DNA of 64,000 nt from Fallopia convolvulus (Eukaryota > Streptophyta > Magnoliopsida > Caryophyllales > Polygonaceae): the NCBI GenBank assembly GCA_964016875.1, contig OZ024724.1, positions 18,642,501 through 18,706,500 of the forward strand. Reading direction: 5' to 3'. The notes below the pieces were generated by a model, which was given only the letters and a program-made list of their open reading frames with translations, did no database searches and was not told the origin of the DNA. Below are positions 1 to 10,323 of the stretch, piece after piece. The first letter of the stretch is position 1, and every line of letters begins with the position of its first letter. The translations under genes were made by a program, and so were the position numbers.

Positions 1-126
1 TCATGATATCCTATATGATTCTAACACGATTCTAATAAATTTTGATTTTAATGTACGATCCGGATCAAAATCCCATACAGGATCGTAGGATCTTACGATT
101 TTAAGATCCGGATCTCGATTTTAGCA

Positions 127-966
127 ATGTCTCTAGACACACTCTTTGGCCTCAAGAAGGATAAAAACGAAAGCTTACGCCACTTTTCCAATCGTTTCAT
201 GGAGTGCTATGCTGAAATTGATGTGTGTGATGAGAAGACCGCAATTACTACTTTCAAGAGGGCAATTCCATTTGGGAGCGAGCTAAGAGAAGAGTTGACA
301 CTTCATCTTCCTTCCATCATTGTTGAGCTCCAAAAGAGTATTCACCAATATGTGCGCTTAGAGAAGTATAAGACAAGAGGGAGGTCACCCTCTCCACCTC
401 GAAAATCACACCGCCCTTCAAACAAGAACTTCAAAAAAGGACACTCATTGGAAGATCAAGCTAGAGCGGTTTACACCACTTTCAACGACCCCTTAGTCTT
501 AATAGTCAAGCTTGAAGGCTTTAAGGTGTGTCGGGCACTAGTGGATCCGGAGAGTTCAGTTGATATCATGTATTATGATGTCTTCGGGCTCCTTGAAAAG
601 AAGAATGAAGACTTGGTTTTGCTCAAGATGCAGCTCACATGGCTTGGAGGATATTTGACGTGCCCGCTTGGAATGTATAAGGCACAGGTCAGCTTGGCTA
701 GGAAAGTGATGATAGTTGATTTTGGTAAGGCCATGGATTCATGGGATAGGAGCGCGGTGTCTTCAACCCTCCATCAAATGATCCAATTTAGAGATAAAGA
801 AGCTATAGTCCGAGTTTGGGCTAATTATCTTAAAGCGTGTATGTGCTCTAAGGGAAATCTCCCTAAGACAAAGTTTATGCAGAGGATTGAAGACGAGCAG
901 AGCAATAGCAACAGGAGCGTAACCGCGACCGCGGGCCCAAGGGTCGCGATCCCGGATCTAGTCTAG
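127..966 (+). pseudogene. Truncated Gypsy gag-protease remnant
   Basis: A 279-codon frame opening at an ATG. Residues about 10-85 resemble the C-terminal half of a plant Gypsy gag (pattern 'ESLRHFSNRFMECYAEI' followed by 'EELTLHLPSI'), as in Tat/Athila-type elements. From about residue 120 it passes directly into a protease-like stretch, 'CRALVDPESSVDIMYYDVF', where the expected active site D-T/S-G-S has become D-P-E-S. The zinc knuckle and part of the gag-protease linker are missing, so the reading frame is an internal deletion product. The last 20 codons run into a GC-rich segment unlike a pol gene. No RT, integrase or LTR can be tied to it in the window. It is a dead fragment; lineage is uncertain. 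Confidence 0.7.
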
Positions 967-2502
967 ATAGCAAGACCCCTTCTTTGGGGAAAAACCGTGG
1001 TCGCTATCGCCAAGACACGGCCGTGGCGTAGAAGACCAAACCCGCGGACCACTATCCTGCGACCGCTAATCTGTGTCTGAAGTCGTTCCCACTAAGGAGA
1101 AGAGCCGCGACTGTGGCCCGTGCGAACGTGATTGCGATTACCCGTCGTCCCTAGTGCAAGGATCTGAGGATTAGAAAATACATGTAAATAGGGCACTCTT
1201 TTTCCAATGTGGTTTTGATGATGCCCTTAGATTTGTATTTGTCATTCATTAGTAAAGTCCTTAAGGTCATGACATTCATGTTTATTTTTAATAAAAACCA
1301 GTTTTTGCATTAGTTTGAGTCAAGCATACAAAAAATCAAGCGCAACGTTAGTTCATCACACTAATGGACTTCTACATATGCTTGTATGTAGAGAAGAAAA
1401 GGATCCCATGATATTTGCTCATGGATATATGAATATACGAAAACACGCGTAAGGACAAAGGGGTTTCGACTTCTGAGCGACTAGTCTGCATGGCCACTTT
1501 GCGTAAGACCTATAGTACCCTATGTCCTATTTATGTACGTGGTAAACGTAACAAAGACGTAGGTGGGGCATTTGTGAGCGGGTAAAATTAATCGCCGCAT
1601 ATTTTCTCTATCTTACCGCCATAAAGGTATTTTATTTATTATGATTTTATATCTTCAAGTATTTTTATATAAAATTAAATATGGTGGTTATTCGTTATAA
1701 TGGAAGGTTCTATCTTAATCGAAAGATAGAATTTACGCTTGGAGTGGGGAGCAAGATACCGCTTGCTTGAGCGACATAGCAGATGGGTCGATCCTAGGGG
1801 TAGATATTTCGGTCCCCTATCCTCTATCTTTCATTATAAATACACGCCATCACCGTGTATGATGAGCACCTCATATTTGCTGAGCTCTTTAGCAAGTCTT
1901 TTTCTTTACCTTGAGGTTCGATCGACAACTGTTCTTTTGACTTCGACATCTGAGGTGGATTAGGGGGTCCCCGCCCCTTTTGTCCATTGTTTTGGAGGTT
2001 CTAGGTTGAAGAAGTAGTTAGAGCGGAAGACGAATGAGAGAGTAATAAATTAGTGCATTGAAGGCGAATTTTTGTTCACTTACAATTATAATAATAAAAT
2101 ATTTAATTTTTATATATCGAGTCAATTGGGTTCAGATCGATCTTGATCCATTAATTTTCGGCTTGGGTTGAAATCCAAAGAACTACAGACCTAATATATG
2201 GATTGAGACCACTCCCAATGGTGGTATTTTAACATATAAAATTAGGCTCCTTCTCAGCGCCCCGCTCACAACTTCCCACTAACTTTATGTTTTTTCAGTT
2301 TTTGCACTCAATTTAGGCTAAATTACCAGATCTGCCCAAACGTTTCAAACTTATACAAATATATCCAAACTAAATCGATTTATAAATTTAATGGCTTTAA
2401 ATGGTACTAACTACCATAATCTACTAAATATAGCATGAATAAACTATTTTCTATGGACACAAGCCCACCACGCTTCGTAATTAAAGAAATTTATAAATTA
2501 CA
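967..2502. other. Unassigned region, possibly old LTR sequence
   Basis: No convincing gene. 967-1150 is GC-rich with recurring words such as CGCGACCGC and GGTCGC. 1400-2000 looks like retroelement LTR or untranslated DNA: a TATAAAT box at about 1835-1841, a pyrimidine-rich stretch after it, and a GGATTAGGGGGTCCCC motif near 1957. I could not find a partner copy, so a solo or truncated LTR is only a guess. 2040-2502 is AT-rich without recognisable structure. Confidence 0.35.
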
Positions 2503-2697
2503 TGTAAGGCTCGAGGCCATAGAAGCGCTATCCCATGCCAACCCGAGAACTTCCCAGGAGGTCACCCATCCTGGTACTACTCTCGCCCTTGCACGCTTAA
2601 CTTCTGAGTTCTTTGTCCTCACACGAACTCAGAAAAGGAAAAGCTCTTGTTGACATGGGGAGCATCTCAATTCCTTATAAATTATCGGGGTGTTACA
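2503..2697 (-). repeat. Cassandra 3' LTR with 5S rDNA-like segment
   Basis: 195 bp, TG...CA ended. The 5S-like part is about 2531-2618 and reads as 5S on the minus strand. It differs from the other LTR by only a handful of substitutions (for example CTCGAGG against CCCGAGG near the edge), so this copy is not very old. The 72-residue reading frame across it on the plus strand is a by-product. Confidence 0.9.
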
Positions 2698-2798
2698 ATC
2701 TCCCCCACTTAAGCACTTGACGTACTCGTCAAGGCCAAGGACCGCCCTCCGGGTCGAGTGACCGCCCACCGAGCCAAGCCAACTCGTAACCTAGAGTC

Positions 2799-2811
2799 GG
2801 CTCTGATACCA
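2799..2811 (-). promoter_or_regulatory. Cassandra primer-binding site
   Basis: TGGTATCAGAGCC on the minus strand, two bases inside the 5' LTR. This is the common plant retroelement site complementary to the 3' end of initiator tRNA-Met. Confidence 0.88.
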
Positions 2812-2813
2812 TT

Positions 2814-3008
2814 TGTAAGGCCCGAGGCCATAGAAGCGCTATCTCATGCCAACCCGAGAACTTCCCAGGAGGTCACCCATCCTGGTACTACTCTCGCCCT
2901 TGCACGCTTAACTTCTGAGTTCTTTGTCCTCACTCGAACTCAGAAAAGGAAGAGCTCTTGTTGACATGGGGAGCATCTCAATTCCTTATAAATTATCGAG
3001 GTGTTACA
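2814..3008 (-). repeat. Cassandra 5' LTR with 5S rDNA-like segment
   Basis: 195 bp partner of the left LTR, same ends. The 5S-like part is about 2842-2929. It keeps the A-box-like AGTTAAGCGTGC and intermediate-element-like GGATGGGTGACC that RNA polymerase III factors recognise in real 5S genes. Whether they drive transcription here is inference. Confidence 0.9.
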
Positions 3009-3272
3009 TTAAAGAGGTTCGACCGTTACCTAAGCGTAGTATCTCTGGACCTCCGGTGTTCCTGTGGATTCCGGATTTCTAGGGGTTGCTAATCCTCAAC
3101 CAGGACTCCCTTAGCTCAAGCACAACACAGATCTGTTTCGTTTCCTACCTCATACCGTAGTCTCTAACTTAAAATCTCTTAATTTTAGTGGATGGAGGAT
3201 TTGTAGTCAAGAAAGAGGTTTATTCAAGACATAGTTTTCGATTAAGTAGCTTTCCCTTACTTAAAAACAAAC

Positions 3273-3278
3273 TTTTAT
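3273..3278 (-). terminator. EPRV poly(A) signal AATAAA
   Basis: AATAAA on the minus strand, about 175 bases downstream of the expected transcript start. In caulimovirids the signal is bypassed near the promoter and used at the 3' end of the terminally redundant RNA. Confidence 0.65.
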
Positions 3279-3475
3279 TGAAATTGAAAGGATTACAAGC
3301 ACACAAATACACTGGAAACACTCAAATACTCAAACTAGAAAGATCCATAGAAGGATTAGAACTCTTAGAGTGAGGGAACACCGCTTCACTTTCAAGTTCA
3401 AAGCTTTTTCTTTCTCTATATCTAGATTCAGACTTTTTTCTGATTTTTGGTGCCCTTCCTTCAGCTTACAAGGGT

Positions 3476-3490
3476 CCTATTTATAGAGCC
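3476..3490 (-). promoter_or_regulatory. EPRV pregenomic RNA TATA box
   Basis: The minus strand reads GGCTCTATAAATAGG, a strong plant TATA box. It lies downstream of the last viral ORF and upstream of the poly(A) signal, the position of the 35S-type promoter in caulimovirids. Start of transcription would be near 3450 (inferred). Confidence 0.75.
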
Positions 3491-3570
3491 TTGGAGAGCA
3501 TTGGATGCTCTATCAATACCCTTTACAATTTACTACCGACAAAGTCTTAGGGAATCCATTCACATGGCAA

Positions 3571-3636
3571 ACAATGCCACCACTCCGAAAAGAAAAGGCA
3601 CAAACAGTGCCATCACTCTGAAAAGAAAAAGCACAC
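3571..3636 (-). repeat. Tandem 33 bp repeat in EPRV promoter
   Basis: Two imperfect copies offset by 33 bases, starting at 3571 and 3604, with shared core CACTC[CT]GAAAAGAAAA on the plus strand. They lie about 90-160 bases upstream of the TATA box, where enhancer repeats commonly sit in pararetroviral promoters. Confidence 0.65.
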
Positions 3637-3773
3637 TAAAGAGTAATAAACAGACAACCCACTAAAGAGATACCTTTTGGTGGTCCACGTGGCTTGGCAT
3701 TATGATGTGGTCTTTGATGGTTAATAATCCATGCAATATTCGATGTTGTACATGGCTTCTTCTCCAACATTAT

Positions 3774-4723
3774 TGATGCGACCCCCGTCATGGATGCTAG
3801 CCAAGAGGACGACGCATTCACACTTCGCTCAGATGGTCCCATCACTCGTACCAAGACTCGAGCAATCCAAGACGCGACACGATCTCTCGTGGCATGCCTC
3901 TCCGAAGGCCAACGCGCGCCCCTCGCCGCGCCGACGCACACAGCCTTGTGCGTCCTCGGCGTCGAGGAACCTCAACTCGGGCCAACGGGGACAACCTCCA
4001 ACCCCTTGCCACCGTCGGACCCGAGCCTTGCACCGTGCCATGGATCGCTATTTGAGGTTCACGAGACCCTCTCGCCAGGGCCCTCGCCAGCGGCCTCGCC
4101 AGCGCCCGGGAACGTGCCCTGACCTCGCCAGCGCCGAGACCCTGCCTCGCCAGCCTCGCAACAGCCTTGTCGTGACACTCCCGGCACGGTCACGGACGAC
4201 CTATCAGTTTTTAGTACTGTTATGCATACTTTCTATTATGGAACATTACTATTGTTAGTTTTATGCATTTAGAAGGTTAATTATGGGCCTTGCGCCGAAC
4301 ACTTTTGGACCGCGCCGTTGGGCCTTAGCTTGCACGCTTGCCCTAGGCGCGCCGCCACCATATTAGGGTTTTCTTTGGTTTTCTTCAGCCGCCTCTCTAT
4401 ATAAGAGAGATTAGGCCTATGTTTTTAGACAGCGCACATTTAGGGTTTAATTCAAGTTGAGGTTTCTCCTTAATTATATCCTTGTGCTTGCGCCGGCGGG
4501 GCGTATTCCCTTTGGCTATATAATCGTGCGGTTTCTGGAAATTTAAAACCCGATTTCCTCCGCACCCATATTCTCTCAAACATTCGCAATTGTTCTCAAG
4601 TTCTCGTTTCTCATTGCTTGTTCGAACCAATTCACAATCAAATCAGCCTTCCGCTACGCCAAATTGAGACCTACTACTCAAGCCACCCATCGATCCGAGG
4701 CATCCCAAACGAGGGACGCATCA
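3774..4723 (+). repeat. Element A 5' LTR
   Basis: 950 bp. TATATAAG box at about 4398-4405. Carries roughly 70 bp near 4450-4560 that is absent from the 3' LTR, so one of the two has an indel. Confidence 0.93.
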
Positions 4724-4725
4724 AC

Positions 4726-4738
4726 TGGCATCAGAGCC
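4726..4738 (+). promoter_or_regulatory. Element A primer-binding site
   Basis: TGGCATCAGAGCC two bases after the LTR: a one-base variant of the tRNA-Met site TGGTATCAGAGCC. Confidence 0.85.
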
Positions 4739-5429
4739 AAGGTTTGAGTAAGTCTCGTTCAACCCTTCTAGTTCATTCTCACACGTAATTCCGCCACTCA
4801 AAACCCTAGAATCCATCCTCCACTTCGCATATCCGCCATCTAGGGTCCCAATGTATTTTTTCTTTGCTTCGTATTTGTTATATAAAAAAAAAATCAACCG
4901 TGACCTAACTCAATCGATCTATTGATTTTGGCGAAGTTGTTGCTTTGTCTTGCTAGTTGCATGAACTTAGGACTTGTTTTGCCAATTTCTCTCGTGCATC
5001 CTTTGATTGCTTGCGTGTTGATTATCTCTTTGCTTAAATCGGTTCTAGAGGAGAAAACCTAGTTCGACTTGCTTGTTAAAAAAAAACTTTTTCTTCGACT
5101 ATAAAAGCCAAAATAAGGTAACGTAGTCGATTGGATATAAAAAAATTTCTCGTGAAGATCACAAGCCAAAATAAGGCAAGATCCTTCACTTTTGCTTATA
5201 AATCTCGCAACTTTCATTCATATCATTGCTTGCCTTGCGCTTTTGGTTTCGAACTTGCCTTTGTCTTGCTTAGCTTGCATCGTAATCTTCGGATCCATTA
5301 CATTGATCGAGTTTGAGTGACCTTTAGCCTTGCCAATCCTTCAACGTGTGGTTTGAACACAAGGGTCGGCTTGACTTAAGCGAACTGTAACTCATTGTTT
5401 AGTTGCTTGTGAACTTCTTACTTGCTTCG
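4739..5429 (+). other. Element A untranslated leader
   Basis: Non-coding stretch between primer site and gag ATG. T-rich, with recurring CTTGCTT and AAAATAAGG words. I see no gene in it. Confidence 0.7.
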
Positions 5430-7085
5430 ATGACTGGTGTCACTATAGGTACAATTTCGGACTCGGGAGACGGTGGAAACAACAACCCAACCGAGGGCCA
5501 AAACCCTAGCCAGAATCGAGAGGCTTGGAACCCCGAAGCCGTGGCGCGCATTGAAGAGCTCGAACGCCTCTTGGCTGCGAGCCAAACACAATCCAAACCC
5601 ACCATGCCGCCAACGCACGACCATGCTTCGGAGATACACGACGTGCCAGGCGTGTCCGCGGACGACGTCGTTCGTGCCAACGCAAAGGGGAAGAAGCACG
5701 CCCAGCCTTCATCACAATTCGGCACCATGCAACGCATGGAGTCGATCAAAGAAAGTCGCCAATATGATCGACACGATGGTGGTCCCCGGACCGCAGATCG
5801 CTATCAAATGGCGCGAGATTATCGGGACACACAAGTGTATGACGTATATTCCGATGAAGAGTACAACTCCGAGGAGTATAGACGTCGACACACGAGTGGG
5901 GATCCCAAAAGGAAGCAAAAGAACAAGTCGTCGGTGTATGTGTACGAAACCCCAAAGCGGAAGCACGGGGCCAAGTATTACGACGCCGACGCATATCGAG
6001 TTGAGGACGACCTCGGGCATCAAAGTGCTCGTAGTCCGTTCTCAGAGTTTGAAAATGAGTACGATGAGTTCTCGGATTATTCTAACGAGTCCTCTTTTGA
6101 GCATCCCAATGTGCAGGATCCGGAAGAACATGACAACCGGCCTTCGGATTGGATCCCACCGCCGCGCCTTGCCAAGCATCGCACCGAGTACGATCGAGTC
6201 TATGTCTCGGGTCGCAACCACGGCGCGCATGGACGGTGCGACAGGGATCGAGACGCTCGACGTCCTCGGAGGCCTTACGATGGAGACGATCCGGATGACG
6301 GGGATGACGATCCGCATCGAGGACAGCCTCGGCATCGGCGCGACAGGCGCGCACATTCGCCTCGGCGTCCCAGCCCTCGGCGCGATCGAGATCACCGCGA
6401 TGCACGGGATCCACGCCAACAACGCCGAGATGTGAAGGTAAAATTCGAAAACGTTTTCGGTTCTTATGATCCTGATGTGTTTTTGGAGTGGTTACAGGGA
6501 ACGGAGCACACGCTCCGACATCTAGGTTATGAAGACGACGAGAAGGTGGAGGTTGTCACAGTTCACTTCATTGGTGCTGCTAGGACTTGGTGGAACCGAT
6601 TCGAGTCCGAAAGGATTCGAAAAGGCAAGCCCCTAATCCGCGAGTGGCATCAACTCGTCTACATCTTGAAGAAAAGATACATTCCGGCTGATTACAAGGA
6701 TGAGATGCACATTGAAATCATGCGCATCAAACAAGGCACAATGACGCCGACGGAGTACTTTGCAAAGCTCGAGGACATGTTCTTCAAGGCGGGCATGAGT
6801 GTGTCGCCTTCCGTTATGAAGACACGATTCCTCTCGGGTTTGAGGCAGTCCATTCAAGATAGGTTGGAGATCCTTCCTATTAAGGACATCAACAACTTGG
6901 TTCACACAGCCATGCAAATCCACAAACAAGAGATACGAACCAAGTCGGGATGGTCCAATTCAAGGTATGTGTCTAACTCTAGTCAATCCGGTTTATCTAC
7001 TAACTCTAGTCAATTCAAGGTATGTGTCGCCTACCGTTATGAATACACGATTCCTCTCGGGTTTGAGGCAGTCCATTCAAGATAG
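5430..7085 (+). pseudogene. Element A gag (frameshifted at the end)
   Basis: Capsid-forming protein. ATG at 5430 is preferred over the upstream TTG. Residues 1-330 are a charged, low-complexity N-terminal extension rich in Arg, Asp, Tyr and Ser, longer than in many gags. The Retrotrans_gag domain follows (about 335-510), with 'DVFLEWLQGTEHTLRHLGY', 'ARTWWNRF' and 'TPTEYFAKLEDMF'. After 'IRTKSGW' at 6953 a duplicated segment begins that is out of phase, so this frame ends at 7085 while the knuckle and protease continue in another frame. Confidence 0.85.
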
Positions 7086-7176
7086 GTTGGAGATCCTTCC
7101 TATTAAGGACATTAACAACTTGGTTCACACAGCCATGCAAATCCACAAACAAGAGATACGAACCAAGTCGGGATGG
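6800..7176 (+). repeat. 154 bp direct duplication in gag
   Basis: 6800-6953 and 7023-7176 are near-identical 154 bp copies (for example GAAGACACG against GAATACACG), separated by a 69 bp linker. The linker itself contains repeated words (AACTCTAGTCAAT, TTCAAGGTATGTGTC). The offset of 223 bp is not a multiple of three, so the duplication moves the downstream frame by +1. Confidence 0.92.
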
Positions 7177-8426
7177 GCCTTGGCGCGGCTGGGGCCTGCC
7201 AAGGTCCCAGCCGCGCCGCGCACCACCGAGCCCGCCAATCGAGCCCGTGACATGGCGTGCTACAAGTGTGGGGGACGTGGCCATATGCAAAGGAACTGTC
7301 CCAATAATAAGAAGGTTTTATTCACCACTCAAGGCGAGCCATATGACAGTGAGGAGGACGAAGAAGTTGAGGCGCATGAGATCGACGCCGCCGAGCTCGA
7401 GTGCGATCCATCGGATGCCCTCGGCGTGGCCAAGCTCGGCTTAGTTACTCGGCGCGCCCTGAGCGTCCGCGAGGCACCACGCACGGACCAACGCGAGCAA
7501 CGTTTTCACACCCGATGTTTGGTCAACAATGTCTCGCTCAGTGTCATCATTGATTCCGGAAGTTGTGCAAATTTTCTTTCCAAGAAGGATGTTGATCACT
7601 TCAAGTTGCCGACTACACCACATCCTCACCCATTCAAGATTCAATGGATATCAAATGATGGTGGAGATTGGGTCGACAAACAGGTATCTTCACTTTTTCT
7701 ATTGGTCAATATTCGGATTCAATTTTATGTGACGTAACGCCAATGGACGCCACACACCTCTTGTTGGGGCGCCCATGGCAATACGATCGTCGCGTGCTTC
7801 ACGACGGGTATTTGAACACTTACATGTTCAATTACCACGGGAAGCGCGTGACTCTCTTACCTATGTCGCCTAGTGAAGCTCTACAGGATGAAGCCGAAAG
7901 GCAACGACAAAAAACTAGCGACAGCGGCACCGGCGCGCCGAACAAGACGCCATCGGCGTCCGAGGGCAAGACTGCAGATTCTATACGCGTTCCTAGTGCC
8001 AATCCCCCCAAAAACAGGTCCAATGATGATCCAGATGCAAAACGCCGACAAAAACTAGAGGAGGGCCAACAGTTTGCGTCGCGAGGCATCGGCAACGCAC
8101 CGAACGCCGCTGATTTTGACAAAAAAGGCCTAAAACAGATTTTTGATGCTTCTCTCGGCGTTCCAAGCTCCAAACCCCTTAAATTTGAGTTTCCACCAGA
8201 TCTGAACAAAAAACGCCCAGGGGATACCAATTTAAGAAAAGGACCGCCGAGCACACCTACTAGCGTCGCGCACCACGCTGTCACAACACGAAAACTCGGA
8301 TTCCAGGAGCTACGGGACGAGTTTCACGGTGTTTACAGGGGCAATCTTCCTCAAATTCCAGGGGCTAAAACATATCCAAAAATTGCCCCAGAAGGTGATC
8401 GGACGAGCACCGACCACCCTTGCTAG
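6967..8426 (+). pseudogene. Element A zinc knuckle and aspartic protease
   Basis: Downstream of the duplication the frame encodes one CCHC knuckle, 'CYKCGGRGHMQRNC' (about 7258-7300), for RNA binding. An acidic linker follows, then a retropepsin with active site 'VIIDSGSCANFLS' (about 7540-7580). The frame shifts near 7680-7737 into one that continues the protease flap and tail ('MDATHLLLGRPWQYDRRV') and a Lys/Pro-rich linker to a stop at 8424-8426. Two frames overlap at 7668-7737, so at least one indel is present. The protein would process the gag-pol precursor; this copy cannot. Confidence 0.85.
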
Positions 8427-8699
8427 GCACATGCCAGGATCGTCTTCTCTTAGCCAGGCGTCGGGACATTGAAAAATCCATTCTGGGGAGTCTTTCTTGT
8501 TTCATTCTTATTCCCCTTCTTTCCATTAATAAATCTGAGAATTCTTCACTCCCCTCTTCTATTGTGTCTATTTTGAAGGAGTTTGAAGATATCATGCCGG
8601 ATGAGCTTCCGAAGGGCTTGCCGCCGATCCGAGGGATCGAGCACAAGATCTACCTCGTGCCAGGCGCATCCCTTCCAAATCGAGCAGCTTATAGGACTT
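8420..8699 (+). pseudogene. Element A RT, N-terminal part
   Basis: Reading frame with the usual lead-in to Gypsy RT: 'EFEDIMPDELPKGLPPIRG' then 'HKIYLVPGASLPNRAAY'. It is in a different frame from the preceding protease section, implying another indel around 8400-8430. It is cut at 8699 by insertion of element B; the RT resumes at 19101 after the duplicated GACTT. Confidence 0.88.
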
Positions 8700-10222
8700 T
8701 GATGTTCGCATTTTTGGTATAGTTTTTGATAGGTTTTCTTTGCTTATTAGGATTAATTTTGTCTAGTTTAGGTTTAGATTTAAGTGTTTTTAGATAGTTT
8801 TGCATAAATCTACGAAAAGAGTGGAATCTACGCTATTTTGTGTATTTTGCAGGTTTTAGCGAGGAAAGGAGCTGAAAGAAGCTAAATTTGGAGCATCACG
8901 GTGAAGGACGGGAAAGTGCAAGATTTAAGAAGTCAAAGCTCGTGAATACAAGAGGTGGTGTTGAAGAAAACAAAACCTCAGGCTCGTTAACGAGGTTGTG
9001 AAGGGTCGTTAACGAAGCCACGAAGAGAAGATTTCGGAGTATTATTTTTATTATTCACCGATCCTAAGCGGGAATTTATTTCCGTATCGGTTGAGTATCT
9101 TTTTAGAATCTTATTTAGGTTATTAGAATATGTATTTTAGGGTTTAATATCTTTCTAGATTTTATTTCTATCTTTTAGAGATTATTTCTATCTTTTTAGG
9201 AAAGTTTTTATCTTTTAGCCTTTTTAGTTTTTTAGGATTTTCTAGTATAAATACCCTTCTATCTATCATAGAAAAAGGGGGGCTTAATTTTTGGAGTAGA
9301 GTTTTAGAGCTAGTTTTGGAGATTTGGAGGAAGGCCGAAGGAGAGAAGACCGGATCGGAAGTCGGTGACTAGGGTCGGTAACAACGGTTTCCGAGGTTCG
9401 TTGATCGAGTTTGTGGTTCGGTGATTGTTTTGTTTTGGTTTCCTTCTGAATCTCTGTAAGACGATATTTTTGTTATTAATTTAAGTTTGAGTTTTGTTTC
9501 AATGTTTGTTTTTATTGAAGTTATGAGTTTCTTAATCATGAGTAGTGAGTAGTCTATTTTTCTAGGGTCGGGGTTAAGCCCGGCATAGTTGAGCATGTTT
9601 GATGAGTAAGATTGTGTGTTGAATGTCTTTTATCTTTATTGAGATTGTTTGTTGTGCTTAATACCGAAACGGGAGTTGAGGTAATTTGAGTTTTAACTTG
9701 ATTGAAAGAGAAAGTTAGTAACTTGAAGGTTGATATTGTTTGAAAACGAAAGTTTCAAGCTTTAGATCCCAAAACAAGCAATTGAGTGAGTTAGTTTATG
9801 AAAATAGATTAATTTACTTGTTAAGTCAATGAAAGTTGATGACTCTATCTATTTAAAGGCATGATCTTATCTTCTTACGAATTCTTATGCTTGGCTGTGT
9901 TGTGGTGTCCCTTATCCTAGATTTTTGTTTTTATTGAATTATTTCTGATAAATCTTCGTTGCTGAATACTTGCTTCGGTACCGAGTATTAATTAGAATTT
10001 TATTAGGTCGTTAATTGGTATTTTCGTGTTCGGTGGTTCGATAACGATCCTGACAAGGTCGTTAACGAGGCATCTCGTGAGTGTTTTGTTTAAATTTTAT
10101 TTTATTTTTATTAGATTGATAGACCAACAACCTTGCTTCCTGTGGAACGATCCTGACTCCACTGTACTCAGCGGGGTCTTGACTTACAAATTTATTTGTT
10201 GGCCGAGAATACCCTTTCAACA
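8700..10222 (+). repeat. Element B 5' LTR
   Basis: 1,523 bp. TATAAATA at 9246-9253, followed by AAAAAGGGGGG at about 9280-9291. Palindrome pairs at 8986/9008 and 10040/10061. The reading frames inside it are not genes. Confidence 0.95.
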
Positions 10223-10225
10223 AAT

Positions 10226-10243
10226 TGGCGCCGTTGCCGGGGA
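10226..10243 (+). promoter_or_regulatory. Element B primer-binding site
   Basis: TGGCGCCGTTGCCGGGGA three bases after the LTR, the common primer site of plant Athila-type and related Gypsy elements. Confidence 0.9.
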
Positions 10244-10323
10244 GGCAACGAGTTGTTAGTTTATCTTTGGGATCGGGACTAGCCCGGCCCCGTTTTTGTT
10301 TTCTTTGTTTGTTTTCTCAGTGT

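Larger units (their letters stand above)
2503..3008 (-). mobile_element. Cassandra TRIM retrotransposon (complete)
   Basis: Two 195 bp direct repeats, TGTAAGGC...GTGTTACA, enclose only 116 bp. Read on the minus strand the order is 5' LTR, two bases, a primer site TGGTATCAGAGCC (tRNA-Met type), a short non-coding middle, a purine tract CTTAAGTGGGGGAGAT, then the 3' LTR. Each LTR contains a segment that, on the minus strand, matches the 3' two-thirds of plant 5S rRNA, including AGTTAAGCGTGC and GGATGGGTGACC. Tiny size, no coding capacity and 5S-bearing LTRs are the defining traits of Cassandra TRIMs, which are mobilised in trans. The flanking pentamers TTACA and TTAAA agree at four of five positions, an imperfect target duplication. 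Confidence 0.93.
3009..3773 (-). other. EPRV 3' segment: ORF end, promoter, RNA leader
   Basis: This is the third piece of the endogenous caulimovirid-like virus, separated from the rest by element A. At its right edge the reading frame of the last viral ORF continues for 15 codons to a TAA at 3721-3723. Then come a G-box CACGTG (3686-3691), a tandem repeat (3571-3636), a TATA box (about 3478-3486) and an AATAAA signal about 175-205 bases downstream of the TATA box. That is the usual order in pararetroviruses, where a short-stop poly(A) signal lies just inside the pregenomic RNA. The remaining leader-like sequence runs to the Cassandra element at 3008. The left viral boundary is not defined. 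Confidence 0.75.

Noticed and set aside
1739..1963. 74-codon plus-strand frame as a small gene
   Set aside because: It overlaps a TATAAAT box and LTR-like sequence, with no recognisable protein features.
2531..2929. Functional 5S rRNA genes
   Set aside because: Only the 3' two-thirds of 5S is similar, with substitutions, and both copies sit inside LTRs of a TRIM.
2435..2964. Two near-identical 68-72 codon plus-strand frames
   Set aside because: They are translations of the antisense of the 5S-like part of the two Cassandra LTRs, not genes.
3636..4258. Frames at the left LTR of element A, and repeats of them at 21233-22081
   Set aside because: They lie in LTR sequence present at both ends, and differ by indels; they are not conserved as protein.
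5418..6422. Many minus-strand frames across element A gag
   Set aside because: Shadows of a GC-rich, Arg/Asp-rich gag; no motif and no start context.
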